Made by a program: the position numbers and the translations under genes. Shown here piece by piece: positions 35,232 to 47,192 of a DNA stretch of 64,000 bases (within the stretch, counting starts at the first letter, position 1; each line of letters opens with the position of its first letter). The notes under the pieces were generated by a model. That model searched no databases. It was not told where the DNA came from and worked only from the letters and a program-made list of their open reading frames with translations. The stretch comes from Tetradesmus obliquus (Eukaryota > Chlorophyta > Chlorophyceae > Sphaeropleales > Scenedesmaceae): positions 434,001 through 498,000 of the forward strand of contig CP126200.1 of the NCBI GenBank assembly GCA_030272155.1, written 5' to 3'.

Positions 35232-38200
35232 TCAATCTGCAAGGCCAAAATGCTCACCAGTTATTTGGTTGTCGCTCAGGTCCAGCCTCCGCAGCGACTT
35301 CCGGATGGAAGTCGTCTTGTTGCCTGTGGGCAAACGTCGGCAATCTGCCTGACAGCTTGTTGTAGCTCAACCGCAAAGTCTGCAGCCCCCAAGCAGCATA
35401 TTGTGCAGGAATGCTGCCAGACAACGCGTTTCCTTCTAGCCAAGCTTCGATCATACTGCGCCACCTCCGGTAATCCGGGTGTAGGGAGCCAGACAGTTGG
35501 TTGTAGGGCAGGTACAAGTACCGCAGCTGTCGCATTTGTGTAACCCATGCCAGTGGTATGGTGCCGCTGATGCCGCAACCAACAATGGGCGGCTCTTGGT
35601 TCACGAGAAAACCGCCTCCATCTGTGCCGCCTGTGATCATGAGTGTGGATAGGCTGCTGAAGCTCCACTCTTGCGGGAGGGCCCCGACCAAGCAGCCATA
35701 GCGTATCACAAGGTGCCTCAGCCGGGTCAACCCGCCCAGCTGCGTAGGAATTGCACCACGCTCAAAAAAGATGTTGGCAGCCTGCAGGTTCTTCAGCGTG
35801 AGCAGTGCATCAATAACATCAGGAGTGAAGCTGCTGATGCTTGCCACAAAATCCATTGCTGGATTCCAGTAATCAAGCCAAGTTGAGGGAAGAGTACTTG
35901 GAACACCACCCAGGAAGCATGATCTGTCATTGGTGGTGTCTTCGCCCCATATGGAAGTGACAAAGCCATTCTCGTCACATCTGATGCGCCTCGACACCGC
36001 CCAGCCGCAGTTTGTGCGGTCGCAGTAGCTCGCTCCGTTGCGCTGTACGTGGCTGGTGAGGTTGAGCTTTCAGGGCGCGGGGCTGCGGGGCATGCACCAG
36101 TTGCGGGCATTGTGTAAGCACAACAGGCAGCTGTGAAACCTGCGCAATGCATTTCACCAGGCATAGTAGCAGAGCATGCGCGCATGACAGCAGCGCGTAG
36201 TGCAGTGGTGGCATGTGCGTGTGCTGATTAGTACCGCATCAGCTGTTAGCCAGCTACGCTGCATCGGATCAACGCACCTGTGAGTCCTTTGCATCTGCAA
36301 AGCTCGGGTACGTGACGTTGCACACCCGCACTGTCCTGTTCCAGGCTGGGCCACTGAGCGTGCTGGGCACGCTGATCAAGGCGTACTGCAGGATGCAGTT
36401 CACTGTGCCGTTGCCATACCGCATGCATGGTGCTGCCCCTGTGGTCGCATCACATGTAGTGGTGGTCAGCTGGCCGGCTGCGTTGTAGTGAGAGCACTGC
36501 ATTGACGCCTTGTAAGGCGCTTTCGTGCTTCCGTGCAACACCTCGCGCCGTTTGCAGCATCGTGGTGAGCTGCTGCTCGCTGTATGAGCCAATCAGTTTG
36601 TATGTGGTGTTCTGGTAGCTCCAAGGCCCCTCTGTCGCGGCCTTGCCACCGGCACGCCTGCGAGCCACATCTGCTTGCGTCGTCACAAACGCCTGGATGT
36701 CCTGGTCGAAATGATCCACCACTGAGGCAACTGTGTCATTGTCTGTGAGCACATAGTTGAAACATGTCTCAGTCAAGTTGACCCGGTCACTGGGCTTGAT
36801 GAGCTGCACGGTCTTGCGTGATTTGCCGCCGTAAAACTTTTGGACACCAAAGGGGTCCCATTCTGAGCCGGGCGGCGGTGAGCAGCTAACTCCGTACGTT
36901 TGGTCAGGCGCCCCAACACCTGCACATAAAGAACATGGGCACAATGGATCTGAGCACCATCGCGCTTGACGCATGCGCTAGATGTGTACGAAGGATGCGG
37001 CATGCTGCATGCGTGTGAGTGGGCTCCTCCCCCAGCTTGTTTTCTGCATGATAGCGTATGCTCTACTTCGTTACGAACGTGTGTTGCTTGCAGCTGCGCT
37101 GCCCATTTAGCTGCTGACTCCGCCACATGATTTTTAATGTGTTGGTTTAGGTCTCAAGGCACTTGCAGACATTTGAACACATCCCTGCCACTATGCGGAG
37201 CCGCGCTTGTTTGATCCACATTTTGAATAGTAAGTAAGGACGACATGTGTTATTAAGCTACTACGTGGATCAAACAAAAGTTCAAACAAGCCCCCTTTGG
37301 CATAGTGTGCGTGCTGTACCATGCAACTTCTGTTCATCTGCAGCCACTACTGCTGCGTATTTCCAGACATGTTTAGCTCTGGCAATGGCACCGCCTGCTG
37401 GCCTCACCTGCGAGGCCCATGCTGAACTTGAACAAGTTGTCAGCAGTGATGCCAGCTTTACGTGTCTGGCTGCTGTTCTTCAGTCCAGTGCCCCAGCTGT
37501 TGAGCATGGTCCATGTGTAGTTGTCGTTGTCTGCGCGGCAGCAGCAGCAACAGCAGAGGCAACTTCACATTGCATTGGATCAAACCAGCCACAAGCTGAT
37601 TTGTGTGTGATGTTGCCAACTTCATGACGTACTAGATTGTCAACCAGCTAGTAATGCTGCGGCTCTCACCGTGTTGCTTGTGGCTTTGTGACTTGCACTT
37701 GCCACATTGCTGCATTTCTGATGTCATGCCAACACAAATCTGCTACATGCATAGCCCTTCCCCCAGAGCTCAAAAAATGGCAGCAGGGGTGTCCCAGTCG
37801 ACTTGCAAAGCAAGTGACATGCAGCCATGTACTGCACAACACATATACTCACCATAACCAACGATGAGGGCGGCATGGCCATACTGAGGCCGAGCCGTCG
37901 CATTGGTGCGGATGGCGGGGATTGCTTCGCCTTTCTGCTCACGCACCTTCTCTCCAACCTGCACATCGAAGTCGTTGTATACCGTGATCCTGCATCAAAG
38001 GAGACAGTCACTGATCAGCGGGCACGCACTGTGACAGGAAACAGCTAGCTACATGGCTATCACGTGTTTGCCGCCTGATATGTTGCCAGCCACTGGCAAG
38101 GTAGCGGCTATCTTTGCACCAGCTGTGATTGCTCATCTCAGATACAGGTGTGTTATTGTTGTGCAGCCGCGATGCTCAACCAATACCCGATGACTCAGTA

Positions 38201-38670
38201 ACTTCCAGCTTGCAAGCAGGCGATGCTAACATAATGCATTGCAACAAGGCTTGCGAGTAATGCCTTTTGATGGGTGTCTGCCCACCTGGAAATCACTGCG
38301 CCGTGGTTGCGGATATGGCGCTGGATCTCCCAAAACGTAGACAGCGACTTGTACTCGCACTTGAGCCATGGCTGCGAGCTGTTCGCAGGGCTGCTGCATC
38401 TCTGCTGCGCTGCCTGGCAGGCAGGGATCCATGAGGTGACCTGCGGCTCCTTCGCAGCCTCCCTCAGCTGGCTGTCGCTTGGCAAGCAGCTGCTGGGGCG
38501 GATGAGTTGGGGCGCCTTGTCAATCTGCGGACGTATCAGGTATGAGGTAGCAGCACACATAGCAGCAGCATGCAGGCGCTGAGTTGAAGTACAGAGAAGG
38601 TGGCTGTGCGTGTGTGCATGGCAGGGCAGCAGCAAGCTCAGGACGGGTGCAAAGTGAGGCGCACTGCATG

Positions 38671-38690
38671 CGATGTGCCTTGTCAATCTG
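38671..38690 (-). other. Duplicated exon-3 acceptor sequence in gene A intron 2
   Basis: CAGATTGACAAGGC, the exact acceptor and first codons of gene A exon 3 (38524), recurs 163 bp upstream at 38690-38677 and then diverges. It looks like a decayed partial tandem duplication of the exon start and could act as a cryptic splice site. Confidence 0.5.
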
Positions 38691-39964
38691 TGGTGGCAGT
38701 TGTAGTACTAAAACTAGTTGTGCCGCAGAGGCAGCAGTGCAGCAGCATGGATGCAGTGGGCAGAAGTGCAAGAGGGGCGGATGTGGACAACCATGCATGA
38801 ATTTGCGCGCATCAGGACAGCTGTGGGTGTAGTTTGATGATGGCAACAGGGCTCTGTCCCAGCCACAGCATGTATAGCAGTTCAGGCAGCAGATGCATTG
38901 CGACGACAAGCAGTGCGACAGGTGCTCGCCACTGGTGGGCGGCCCTGCCCTCCATGTGTCTGGTGCTGCAGGTTGCTCATCAACATTGCACTGAGCAGCA
39001 CATACCTGCCTGACTAATACGCGATCATAATCAGTGTGGATGCACCACCCCATGCACTCACCACGTCATACAGGTTCTGCTGAATGTCATAGCCTGTGCT
39101 GCAGCTGCGGCCACCTGCACGCAACACAACAAACTTGATCAGCGACCTGCCTCTTCGCGCATGCTCAAAACTGTTATTGGCTGCGCAACGCTGTGGTTGC
39201 ACACAGCAGCACATGCATCCTGCCACAACATGTTTGTCACCAGGCCACAGCCAAGCGCGGCAAGGAAAGCTGATGCATGCCTGCCTTTCCACGGAAACAC
39301 TGTCCACTGCACCATACCACCACCACCCACCTTCGCTGCAGCAGTGCCTGTTGTCTACAACGCTGCCACTTGCGTAGGTACGAAATGGCTACCACCTACT
39401 CAAGTCCAGCAGCAAGGCACTCGCACGTGTAGATAATATGCTAAGGCTGCGTGGCGCTGCCGCAGCCGACACCCACCTTCGCTGCAGTAGTACAGGCTGG
39501 CAGCGCTGACCTCCCACTTGTCTACATCCGCCTCCATCGCTGCTGTTGCTGCCATCTGAATAGCGGTTGCGACACTCTGGCTCACACATGTTGAGCATGA
39601 CTTCTGATCGTGCACCACAGTAGGTATATAGTTGTTGCAGTCTGGCCGCCGTGTTGTGCCTGCGCGCGGCCGGCCATCTTTATGCTGACAGCTGGGGTAA
39701 CACGCTAGGTGCGCTGGCTAAGTTGTAGATGCCCAACTGCAGTTCATTCAATCGCTCTGCATCTGTGAAAGCAGCTGATCCAAGGTTGCCAGAGCCGCCC
39801 CTGCCACCTCGCCCCCTGCCGCGTGTGTTCGAGATTGTCAGGGAATCTTCAAACACCTGAAACTGGGTTGCAGTAGCTACCTCCCCTGCTCCCAGCTGCT
39901 CCTGTGACACAGACAGGCCCTGCCCTGCTGCAAAGCGCCCGCAAGCTGTCTGCTGCTGCAGTGA

Positions 39965-39967
<3 letters not shown>

Positions 39968-40012
<45 letters not shown>
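39968..40012. repeat. (CTG)15 microsatellite coding poly-Gln in gene A exon 1
   Basis: Fifteen uninterrupted CTG units on the plus strand, read as Gln codons CAG on the minus strand directly after the predicted signal peptide. Gene B has the same tract with about nine Gln. Confidence 0.95.
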
Positions 40013-40013
<1 letters not shown>

Positions 40014-40099
40014 AGCGGGGCACGGTGGTGCGCAGGCCATGGCACTAGCAGCACAGCAGCCGCAAGCACGGCTGCAAGCCTGCACCTTGAATTCCACAT

Positions 40100-41201
40100 G
40101 CTGCGACCAGTGTCTGCTTGGTATGGATGCTCAAAGACAATCACTTGCACCTGATTTGGTTGCCTTCGATACTCAAGCGCAGCAGAACTAGTTTTTGTAC
40201 TGCGGCCTCCACTAATAACTCACTAGAGCTTGCTTATCCTGTGGGCATCAGGCAGAGTGGATGCTTTAACAAGTTGCTTATTCTAGGCTGCAATGACAAT
40301 ACCCGCATGCTAGTGCAGCTGCCAGGAACGCTGGTGCCTCTCAGAAGCCCGATCAGACTCTGAGGCACGCTCAAGCATTGTCATGTTTGACAGCTGCATT
40401 GCTGGCTTAACCATGTTGTTTTGTACAGCAACAGCTGATGCTGCGAGTCAATCAGGGATACTCTTCACCATCAAACAGCATTGCACTTTTGTTGTTGGCA
40501 CAGACATTGTGCTGTTCTTGGAGTAGAGCTTGGCAGAGCACCTTTTTGTGTGATCGGACAGGCAAACTAGCGAGCCAGAAGGCGATCTTTCTGCCAATTA
40601 AGGCTATATACCAGACGCAAGGCACCTTTGCAGTTCACTTCAAGTCATTGCATCACCCGTGGGGCCCACTTGTCGGCAATTCGGAACTACGGGACTGCAG
40701 CACCCAGATCAATCGTGCAATCGTGGTGAGACACCTTGAAGAGTCGGGCAGCTTGCATTTGTGAAATGTGTTGGTGCCGTGGGTTTTCTGTACAGGCATC
40801 ATGATTGGGGCACTTGAGCAGCCAAGAGCCCTAAGGCAGCACGCTGCCAAGGCCTTAGAAAAGAACCTGTCTGACAGTTGAGGTACATACGTGACAGCTG
40901 CACCGTTAATGCTGCTTGCGGGCCTGGTGGGTGCAGCAACACGCACTCCCCGGTGTGCTGATCGGCACACACGGGCCACAACTGATAAAGCAAAACACAC
41001 CGTCTTTGCGTATGCATACAGTATCATGATGTGAACTGCTCAGGAGTTCCCACACAGGTGACCGGAGAGAACGCCTTTCGGCTCGGTCGCTTAGCGCCAA
41101 TTGGGGCAATCCTTCGGGCGCCTCATGTGCCTTGATGCAATTGTTGCAGGAGTTCACTTTATCCATCGCAGTGGTTAGAAGCCGCACGAAGGCGGTGTGC
41201 T
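40100..41201. promoter_or_regulatory. Divergent promoter region between genes A and C
   Basis: About 1.1 kb separates the start codons of gene A (minus) and gene C (plus), so this stretch should hold both promoters. TATATA occurs at about 40605-40610 (GGCTATATACC), but its use is unknown. It contains the conserved block annotated at 40911-40980. No gene is supported; short frames across it are unlike any family. Confidence 0.5.
40911..40980. promoter_or_regulatory. Conserved block upstream of FAS1 gene C
   Basis: Matches, in inverted orientation, the block at 54741-54810 upstream of gene D. Both contain a near-palindrome TGTGCTGATCGGCAC (here GTGTGCTGATCGGCACAC, 40953-40970), then GGGGAG and GTTGCTGCACCCA and GCCCGCAAGCAGCA. 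The near-palindrome lies about 230 bp upstream of the gene C start codon. It could be a binding site, a 5' UTR element or a missed small exon. Confidence 0.5.
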
Positions 41202-41725
41202 ATGATGCGCACCATTACTGCTGTCCAGCTGGTGGCCTGCCTTGCCCTGCTTGGTGAGCTGTCTGCATGTACATGCATCGTGCAACACGAACGGCTCCCA
41301 GATGTGAAACGTGCAATCGGCTGCTGCATTTTGCACAGGCCAGCTGCTATGTTCCATCAAAAGGGCCACAGACGACATTCAGTGGGCGCCTGTGCCATCC
41401 AGCTGCAGTAGTACTACCGCAAACCAAGTGACACTGCAACAGCCGGCAGCTGCAGTAGGGCATCGCAAATGAAAACCATCACGAACGGAGTGGCATTTGG
41501 CCAGCTGCATCAGACGCAAACAAGATATCGTGTCACACAGCCGTGCGCAGTGTGCATGTACTGCACTGTCACTGCAATTGCAGTGCGTGTGACACGCTGC
41601 AATCCTGCATTGTTTCAAATGAATGAGACACCTGAAAGAGTCCTGCTCATGTATCAGGGCAAGCATCTGATCGCTGTAGCACAGTGTGCCGGTATAGTTA
41701 CAGCAAACACGGCTGTTACAGCAAC

Positions 41726-41728
<3 letters not shown>

Positions 41729-41757
<29 letters not shown>
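41729..41757. repeat. (CTG)9-10 microsatellite in gene C intron 1
   Basis: Uninterrupted GCT/CTG run upstream of a GAT/GCT-rich stretch that leads to the exon 2 acceptor. Confidence 0.9.
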
Positions 41758-41758
<1 letters not shown>

Positions 41759-42352
41759 TCCTAGGAGCAGCTGGCCTGCTGCTGCGCCTGCATACGGTAT
41801 GCTGTTGCTGATGCCGATGCTGATGCTGATGCTGTGCCTGCAAATGCTGTTATTGCTGCTGCTGCTCAGGTTATGCAGTGGCTGATGAGGCAGGAGAGCT
41901 TGCCTCTGCCTCCCACTATCGCCATCGGTCTTCCAAACCGTGTGGCCACAAGGGCTCGCGGTATCGGAGACATGTACGGCGCGGGTCCGTCAATCAAGAT
42001 GACTGCTCGGCCTGGCATGAAACAAAGCCCAGCCCAAGCCTGCCCGCGGCACCACCCCCTGGCAACTATCCAAGCAGCACGCTTGAGGATCTTTACATGC
42101 CCCCGGTCACCCGCCGCCCCACAGCACCCAGCGCGTGGTCACTCATCACCAGCAACCCCTCCTTGAGCCAGCTGGCGGGCATCATGCAGCGGCTGGGCCT
42201 GCAGGACTCCCTCAGCAGGCCCTTCTCCGGCACGCTGCTGCTGCCAACCAACGACGTAAGGAGGTGGAAGGTCCCCGCATCTTTATCCGCTTGCGCCTGA
42301 TCTTGTATGCTCTTCAACAATGTTGATCAGTGCATGCGGTTCCTGGCGCCAT

Positions 42353-42484
42353 GCAGTGTGAGTTGCAGTGTGTGTAGCAGTTCGTACTGCAGTGCTTGCT
42401 GCAATGCGTGCTGCAGTGTTTGACGCAGTGCTTGTTGCAGTATTTGCTGCAGTGCGTGCTGCAGTGCTTGACGCAGTGCTTGTT
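42353..42484. repeat. 12-bp minisatellite, 11 copies, in gene C intron 2
   Basis: Eleven consecutive 12-bp units related to GCAGTGCTTGCT, with variants ending GAC, GTT or CGTGCT. Units 6-7 (ending GAC then GTT) recur as units 10-11, suggesting a 48-bp higher-order duplication. Diverged units continue to about 42560. Because 12 is a multiple of 3, the reverse strand reads as a repeated CxxHCSKHC-like peptide, which is a by-product and not a gene. Confidence 0.85.
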
Positions 42485-43253
42485 GCAGGGCTTTGTCTGC
42501 AATGCTCTGTAAAGTGCTTGGTGCAAGGCTCGATGCAGGGCTTTATTTGCAATGTTGCGCAGCGGCTAATCTTGTGCCAACCCCAAGCATGCAGTGTAGG
42601 TTGCGCATGGGTGTGTCTGCTTCCGTCATTAGCCACCGCTACGGCAAGAGGCTCCCAAGGGCGTCACTGTTGTGGCTATCACATCCTGCTAGCACCTGTT
42701 TAGTGTGCAAGGTGCCCTCTCTCTATCATAGAGACTGACAGTGTCAGGCAAAAGATGCCCGAGTTTTTGGGGCTGCCCATGGGCTGGCTCGCCGTGCAAA
42801 GCAGAGGTGCTGTGCAATGTTGCTGCAGGCCGTTGCCGAGTACATGACTCAGGTGGAGCTGCTGCACCAGGAGAACGGCAAGTTTGCTGATCCTGATGTT
42901 GAGCGGCGCATGTGGACGGCTCTGTTGAAGTATCATCAACTGTCGTGGTGAGTGCACTGAACGCATTTTGTGCAAACGTTTATCATGTGCATGAAAAGTA
43001 CAGGTGATGCTTGTACAGGCATGCCGCAGGACACCATGTCCTGGCTGCATGCATCAATGGTGGCAAAGCAGCGGGTTGGAAGCGGCACACAGGGCTGCTA
43101 GGGTGACGCAAGCCAGGGGACGCCCTAAGCACACGACTGGTTGACCCACACAGCTGCATCATGCACAGTGTGCGGCTTCACCTGCCAAGCAGCAGGGGAT
43201 ACAGTAACAAACGCCCGCACCCACTGTGCTCTTGCTAGTATGGCTGCTGCTGC

Positions 43254-43278
43254 TGACTCCCTGCTGCTGCTGCTGCTA

Positions 43279-43322
<44 letters not shown>

Positions 43323-43333
43323 ATTGCTGCTGC
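43254..43333. repeat. Interrupted (CTG)n tract before gene C exon 4
   Basis: About 25 CTG/CTA/TTG triplets lie immediately upstream of the exon 4 acceptor (CACATGCAG at 43338-43346), taking the place of a normal pyrimidine tract. Gene D has a shorter, similar tract at the same intron. Confidence 0.9.
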
Positions 43334-45876
43334 ACGCCACATGCAGGGCGACAAGCGCGCAACAGCAGAGCATGGCTGTCACGCTCATGACCATGCACTT
43401 GGACCTAAATGCAGCATTTAGAGCAGGCTGGACTGAGGAGCCTCCCATCACTGCATTCCCTAAACCAGGCACTAACACCCCTTTTCACAAGCTGACTTCA
43501 TGTGCAGAGGTGCTGTGCGTGCAGCAGCGGCCGTCACCTCTAACAACAGTCGTCAGGCATCCAGGGAGTGCAATGTCATAGGTATACGTGATGAGCAGGG
43601 CAACACCGTCACGTTTGCATCAACAAACACTGCCGCGCTGGGTGGTGGTTTGATCCACACAATCAATGCGGTGAGCATGTAGACAGGCATTGTGCTGACT
43701 GCGTGTTGCTTGCTGCTGTAACTGCTTTGGCGGGCAGGACGACACAATTTCTCTGGCCAGCAGGGGCAATTGCGTTGTTGACTCCCATCTGTCATATGCA
43801 TGCATGCAGCGGCATGGTTTGACAGGCAGCACACTGATCACTTGCAAGCTCAGCCGCAGAACATATCTAGGACATCTGCTTCTGGATTGATACGTGGTAA
43901 ATTAGCGCAAATACAAACCCGTACCCACTGCATTGCTGACAGATGATTGCAAGGTACAGCATCGCTAATTTGGCAGCGCTTGCGTATTCATGGAGGTGAA
44001 CCTGCAAGATGTACAGGCAGCAGTAGCTCTGTTGGCAAATCTTGCCGAACACATGCCTTCGACAGTGAGTGGCGGCAAACAGACTGCGTGCCTGCTGAAA
44101 TTCAAGCAGTAGCAGCTTCTGCTACAATGCATGCTGCTTGAGCGCAGGTGCTGCAGCCTGGTGACGTGTACCCCTCGATGGTGGCGCTGCTGGAGCGTGA
44201 CCCTGATCTCAGCTATGTTGCAACTTGTTTCAAACTGGTAGCCGAAACGACACCATGCTGGGGACATGCCGGTTTCCTTCCTGAGCTGGACTGCTGCATG
44301 TGCTCTAGTAATTACCTGGGAAACGGGTTGCGATGTGAGTATGGTCAGGTGTTCAACGATACTGAGGGCTCATCTTGGCCCTACTGCCAAGAGCCCGTTG
44401 GCAAGTGCCTCTGTATTGGCACCTACGACGCTGGCAGCACCCCTGCTGCTCCAAGATGCGGTGTCAGCTTTTGGGGTGCTGCCAGGGCGGCTGCTGATGC
44501 AGCCGTCACTGCTGCAGCAAGCAACAATAACGCAAATTGCGGGCCAGCAGGGACATGCCCCCTTGAACGCCTCAAAGGCACCTTCAGCCTACCGTCCAAC
44601 AAGGTGAGCATGATCTTTTACATCTCATATGTTTCCGTAGGCATACGAAAGCTTTGCAAAGCATAGTATTCGTTGTGGGTGTCAAACTCCAACAAAACAT
44701 TGTGCTGCAGCCATCAGTATATAACGTTTCAAATTGACATCAGCCACCCAAGATGTAGTGTGAGCATGTGGCAACACGCAGCAATGACCAGTGACGTCAC
44801 AACAAGATGCATTGCCTCCATGTTGCAACATATGTTGAGAAGCATATGCAGCAGCGGTGTTCAAAACGCCCCACCCGACCCACAACCTACGTTACTATGC
44901 TTGAAGCCCTGGTAGCTGGCCCAATTGCCATGCTGGCCGGGGCTCAGCTCACCTGCAGATTGCATGCAAGCACTCCCCTGATTAGGCCTGCCCTAGAGTC
45001 CTGCTTGAACACTGCCAGCTCTATGCCAGAAAACAGTGGGGGCTGAGTTGTTGATCAGCATGTGCAAACCGTGCAGGCACGCGCTGGCATACTCAGCGCA
45101 CGGCATGTGACAGCCTTTTTGACTGTCACCGCCAGCAAGGCAGCCGCTCTATACTGCAGTGCATTGACCGTGCTGTGTTGTGCGGCGCCTGTTGCTGCTG
45201 TAGGCGTTCACTAGAGCGGACGTTGTACAGATATTCAACAGAACCAGAAGCACTACACGAGTCCAACTCAACGGTTGGCGTCAAATTTTTAAATTCCACT
45301 TTGTCCAGGCAAGATCCGGCAGCGATTATGTGGTGAGTTTGTTGACCTTGACAAAATAAACAAAAGAAAGGCCATGACAAAAGCTGCAGTGCGCATTTTG
45401 TCAAAGGGTGCAGCCTGCATGACTTGTACTGCATTGGACAATAAACAGCTTGTGCTGCTGTTTGTAGAGATGCACTGTGCAGCTGCCATCCTTCAGCAAG
45501 GACAGTCAACTGATGCAGGCTACCTGATCGGATGATGGAATGATTGTCTCATGGTTCGCTGCTTGCTTGATGAAGTTGCAGGCATCATTTCTGAGTTTGG
45601 CCAGACAGGTGGCCAAGAGGTGGCTACAGACACCCAAGGTGTACAATGCGTGTGATGCAAGAGGCTGCACCAGTCATTCTTCGTCTGTCTCAGTTGTGGT
45701 GGCACCTTTCAAATTTGTGCTCTTTCCTGCGCTGCTCTGTTGCCGCCACTCGTGCATCAGGATTGGAGAGTCAACGGGTTTCCTGAAGACAACAAAAGGG
45801 TAAGCCTGCTGGGCACGCGAAGGAAGGACACATCTGACAACTACGCTTTAACCTTCGAGTACATACAGGAAACAAA

Positions 45877-47006
45877 GTAAGTGACGACCTGCCACGCCGA
45901 TAAACAGCATATGTACACTGCATACACAGTCGCAGTGAATGGTGCTGCTGCAAACAACGAACGGTGCCCCACATGCTCACCTGTGGCTGCGCACCACGGC
46001 CAAGTAAACGAAGAGCCAGCAGCGGCTCGCGGCATGCTACGTTGTACATTTGGCCAACAAGAACAGTGTGCATGCATGCTGCTTTTGCTGCAGTTTGTAT
46101 TTGGCCTCACTGTTGTGGGGTGTGATGGCTGTTTAGCTAGGCTGCTCTAAGTTGTTGCTGTCATGTTATCTGTGCTGTATGGCCACTGCTGTTACACCTG
46201 CGCACTGCCATGCACTGTCTGGCCCTGCAGCACTAGACAAATCAAGTACACAGGGCGTAATGGAGGTCAGTTTGTGCCAAAGTTTGTTCCCATTGAACAA
46301 GCATCCGTTCAAACAACTCCGGTGCGCGCCGCAAGGCACTTACAAGCCAGCGTCGCAGACACTTGCTTGTTGTGCCAGATGCGCTTTTGTCAAATAGGCG
46401 GACATCACACCACAAACATTTGCAGCTGTGGGCACCCAGCGCAGAGTATTGTCAAGCACTGGACCAGCAACTGTTTGTACATGCATTGCGAGTGAACGGT
46501 GCATTGCATGCCCTGCTTTCCTCGTCAATGCTTAGAATGACAGCATTGGTAACCTGTCTGAACATTGGTGCAAGCTCTCACACCTCCTGCTGCCATTGCT
46601 GCAACTCTTGTAATTGTTATTTGTCCGCTGCAGCACACTGTGCACAAGATCAGCACACGTATGCGGCCCCCTTGCGAACCAAACTGCTAAACCATCTGAT
46701 GGCGCACTGTCGAGGTAAAGCACGTAGCTTTGGCCTCTTTGCTGCGGTTGACATCGAGCACTCCGGCCATCTTATGAGCAGGCAGGCAGCAGGCTTGGTC
46801 ACCGTGACCACGGTGGAGAAGCGGACACAAACGCTGGCATTCACACAGTCAGCTTAGCAGCACTGCCTTTGCGTAGTGTATGTCATCCTGCTCTAGCGAC
46901 TATCTGAAGCTCGTTCAGCCACACTGCAGAAAGGTATATGTTTGAAAGCAGCTCATGCGCAGTAAGGCGAGCAAGGCACATAGTGTCGGGAACAGCACAG
47001 CCGCAG
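45877..47006. other. Left flank of the inverted-duplication spacer
   Basis: No convincing gene. Frames at 46152-46397 and 46363-46857 are Cys/His/Leu-rich and lack recognisable domains. Any further 3' exons and the 3' UTR of gene C would fall here, but no match to the gene D side could be made by eye. Confidence 0.35.
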
Positions 47007-47192
47007 CATGCCTCAGGGGCGGCAGCAGCATGCCTCAGGGGCGGCAGCAGCATGCCTCAGGGGCGGCAGCAGCATGCCTCAGGGGCGGCAGCAGCATGCC
47101 TCGGGGGCGGCAGCAGCATGCCTCAGGGGCGGCAGCAGCATGCCTCAGGGGCGGCAGCAGCATGCCTCAGGGGCGGCAGCAGCATGCCTCAG
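47007..47192. repeat. 22-bp minisatellite, 8 copies plus a partial
   Basis: Unit beginning CATGCCTCAGGGGCGG and ending CAGCAG, repeated head to tail with one variant (CTCGGGGG at about 47101). As 22 is not a multiple of 3, the three plus-strand frames all stay open and read rotated versions of one peptide (MPQGRQQHASGAAAACLRGGS-like). This explains the overlapping open frames here and argues against coding. Confidence 0.93.

Larger units (their letters stand above)
29360..40099 (-). pseudogene. Gene A: secreted papain-like cysteine protease-LRR protein, frameshifted copy
   Basis: Inverted paralogue of gene B. Exons: 40099-39477, 39114-39062, 38524-38286, 37989-37853, 37530-37408, 36919-36278, 36082-35258, 33729-33591, 33206-32110, 31716-31538, 31206-30914, 30710-30328, 30111-30009 and 29631-29360 (stop TAG). 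All have GT-AG borders. Order: signal peptide (MWNSRCRLAAVLAAAVLLVP), poly-Gln, Gly/Arg-rich linker, C1A protease (Cys in QKSCSTCV, His in YGHAAL, Asn in LNSWGTG), a domain of about 215 residues without assignment, then three LRR blocks with an LRRNT_2-like segment across exons 9-10. Against gene B it has indels that break the frame in exon 1 (+1 near 39697), exon 6 (-2 near 36546), exon 7 (-2 near 36068 and +1 near 35310), exon 11 (-1 near 31165) and exon 12 (-4 with stop near 30536). Exons 2-5, 8-10 and 13-14 are open. Intron 7 holds a MITE and a LINE fragment. It is probably a pseudogene unless these are assembly errors. Confidence 0.8.
41202..45876 (+). pseudogene. Gene C: secreted FAS1 (fasciclin-like) two-domain protein with one frameshift
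   Basis: Inverted paralogue of gene D. Exons: 41202-41253, 41879-42255, 42829-42947, 43347-43670, 44148-44603, 45204-45332 and 45761-45876, all GT-AG; the 3' end beyond this is unresolved. Exon 1 is a signal peptide (MMRTITAVQLVACLALLG). Exon 2 ends with the first FAS1 start (LAGIMQRLGL...GTLLLPTND). Exon 3 gives the YHQL motif (MWTALLKYHQLSW), and exon 4 the end of the domain (ALGGGLIHTINA). Exon 5 starts a second FAS1 domain with a Cys-rich insertion (ELDCCMCS). Exons 6-7 continue it (FKFHFVQA; TLLGTRRKDTS-like). Compared with gene D, one base is missing near 43498 in exon 4, breaking the frame; all other visible exons are open. Exon 2 carries about 66 extra residues. FAS1 proteins usually mediate adhesion in the extracellular matrix; that role is inferred. 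It may be functional if the missing base is an assembly error. Confidence 0.7.

Noticed and set aside
47007..47192. CRISPR-like repeat array
   Set aside because: Units are contiguous with no spacers, in a eukaryotic context; a minisatellite.
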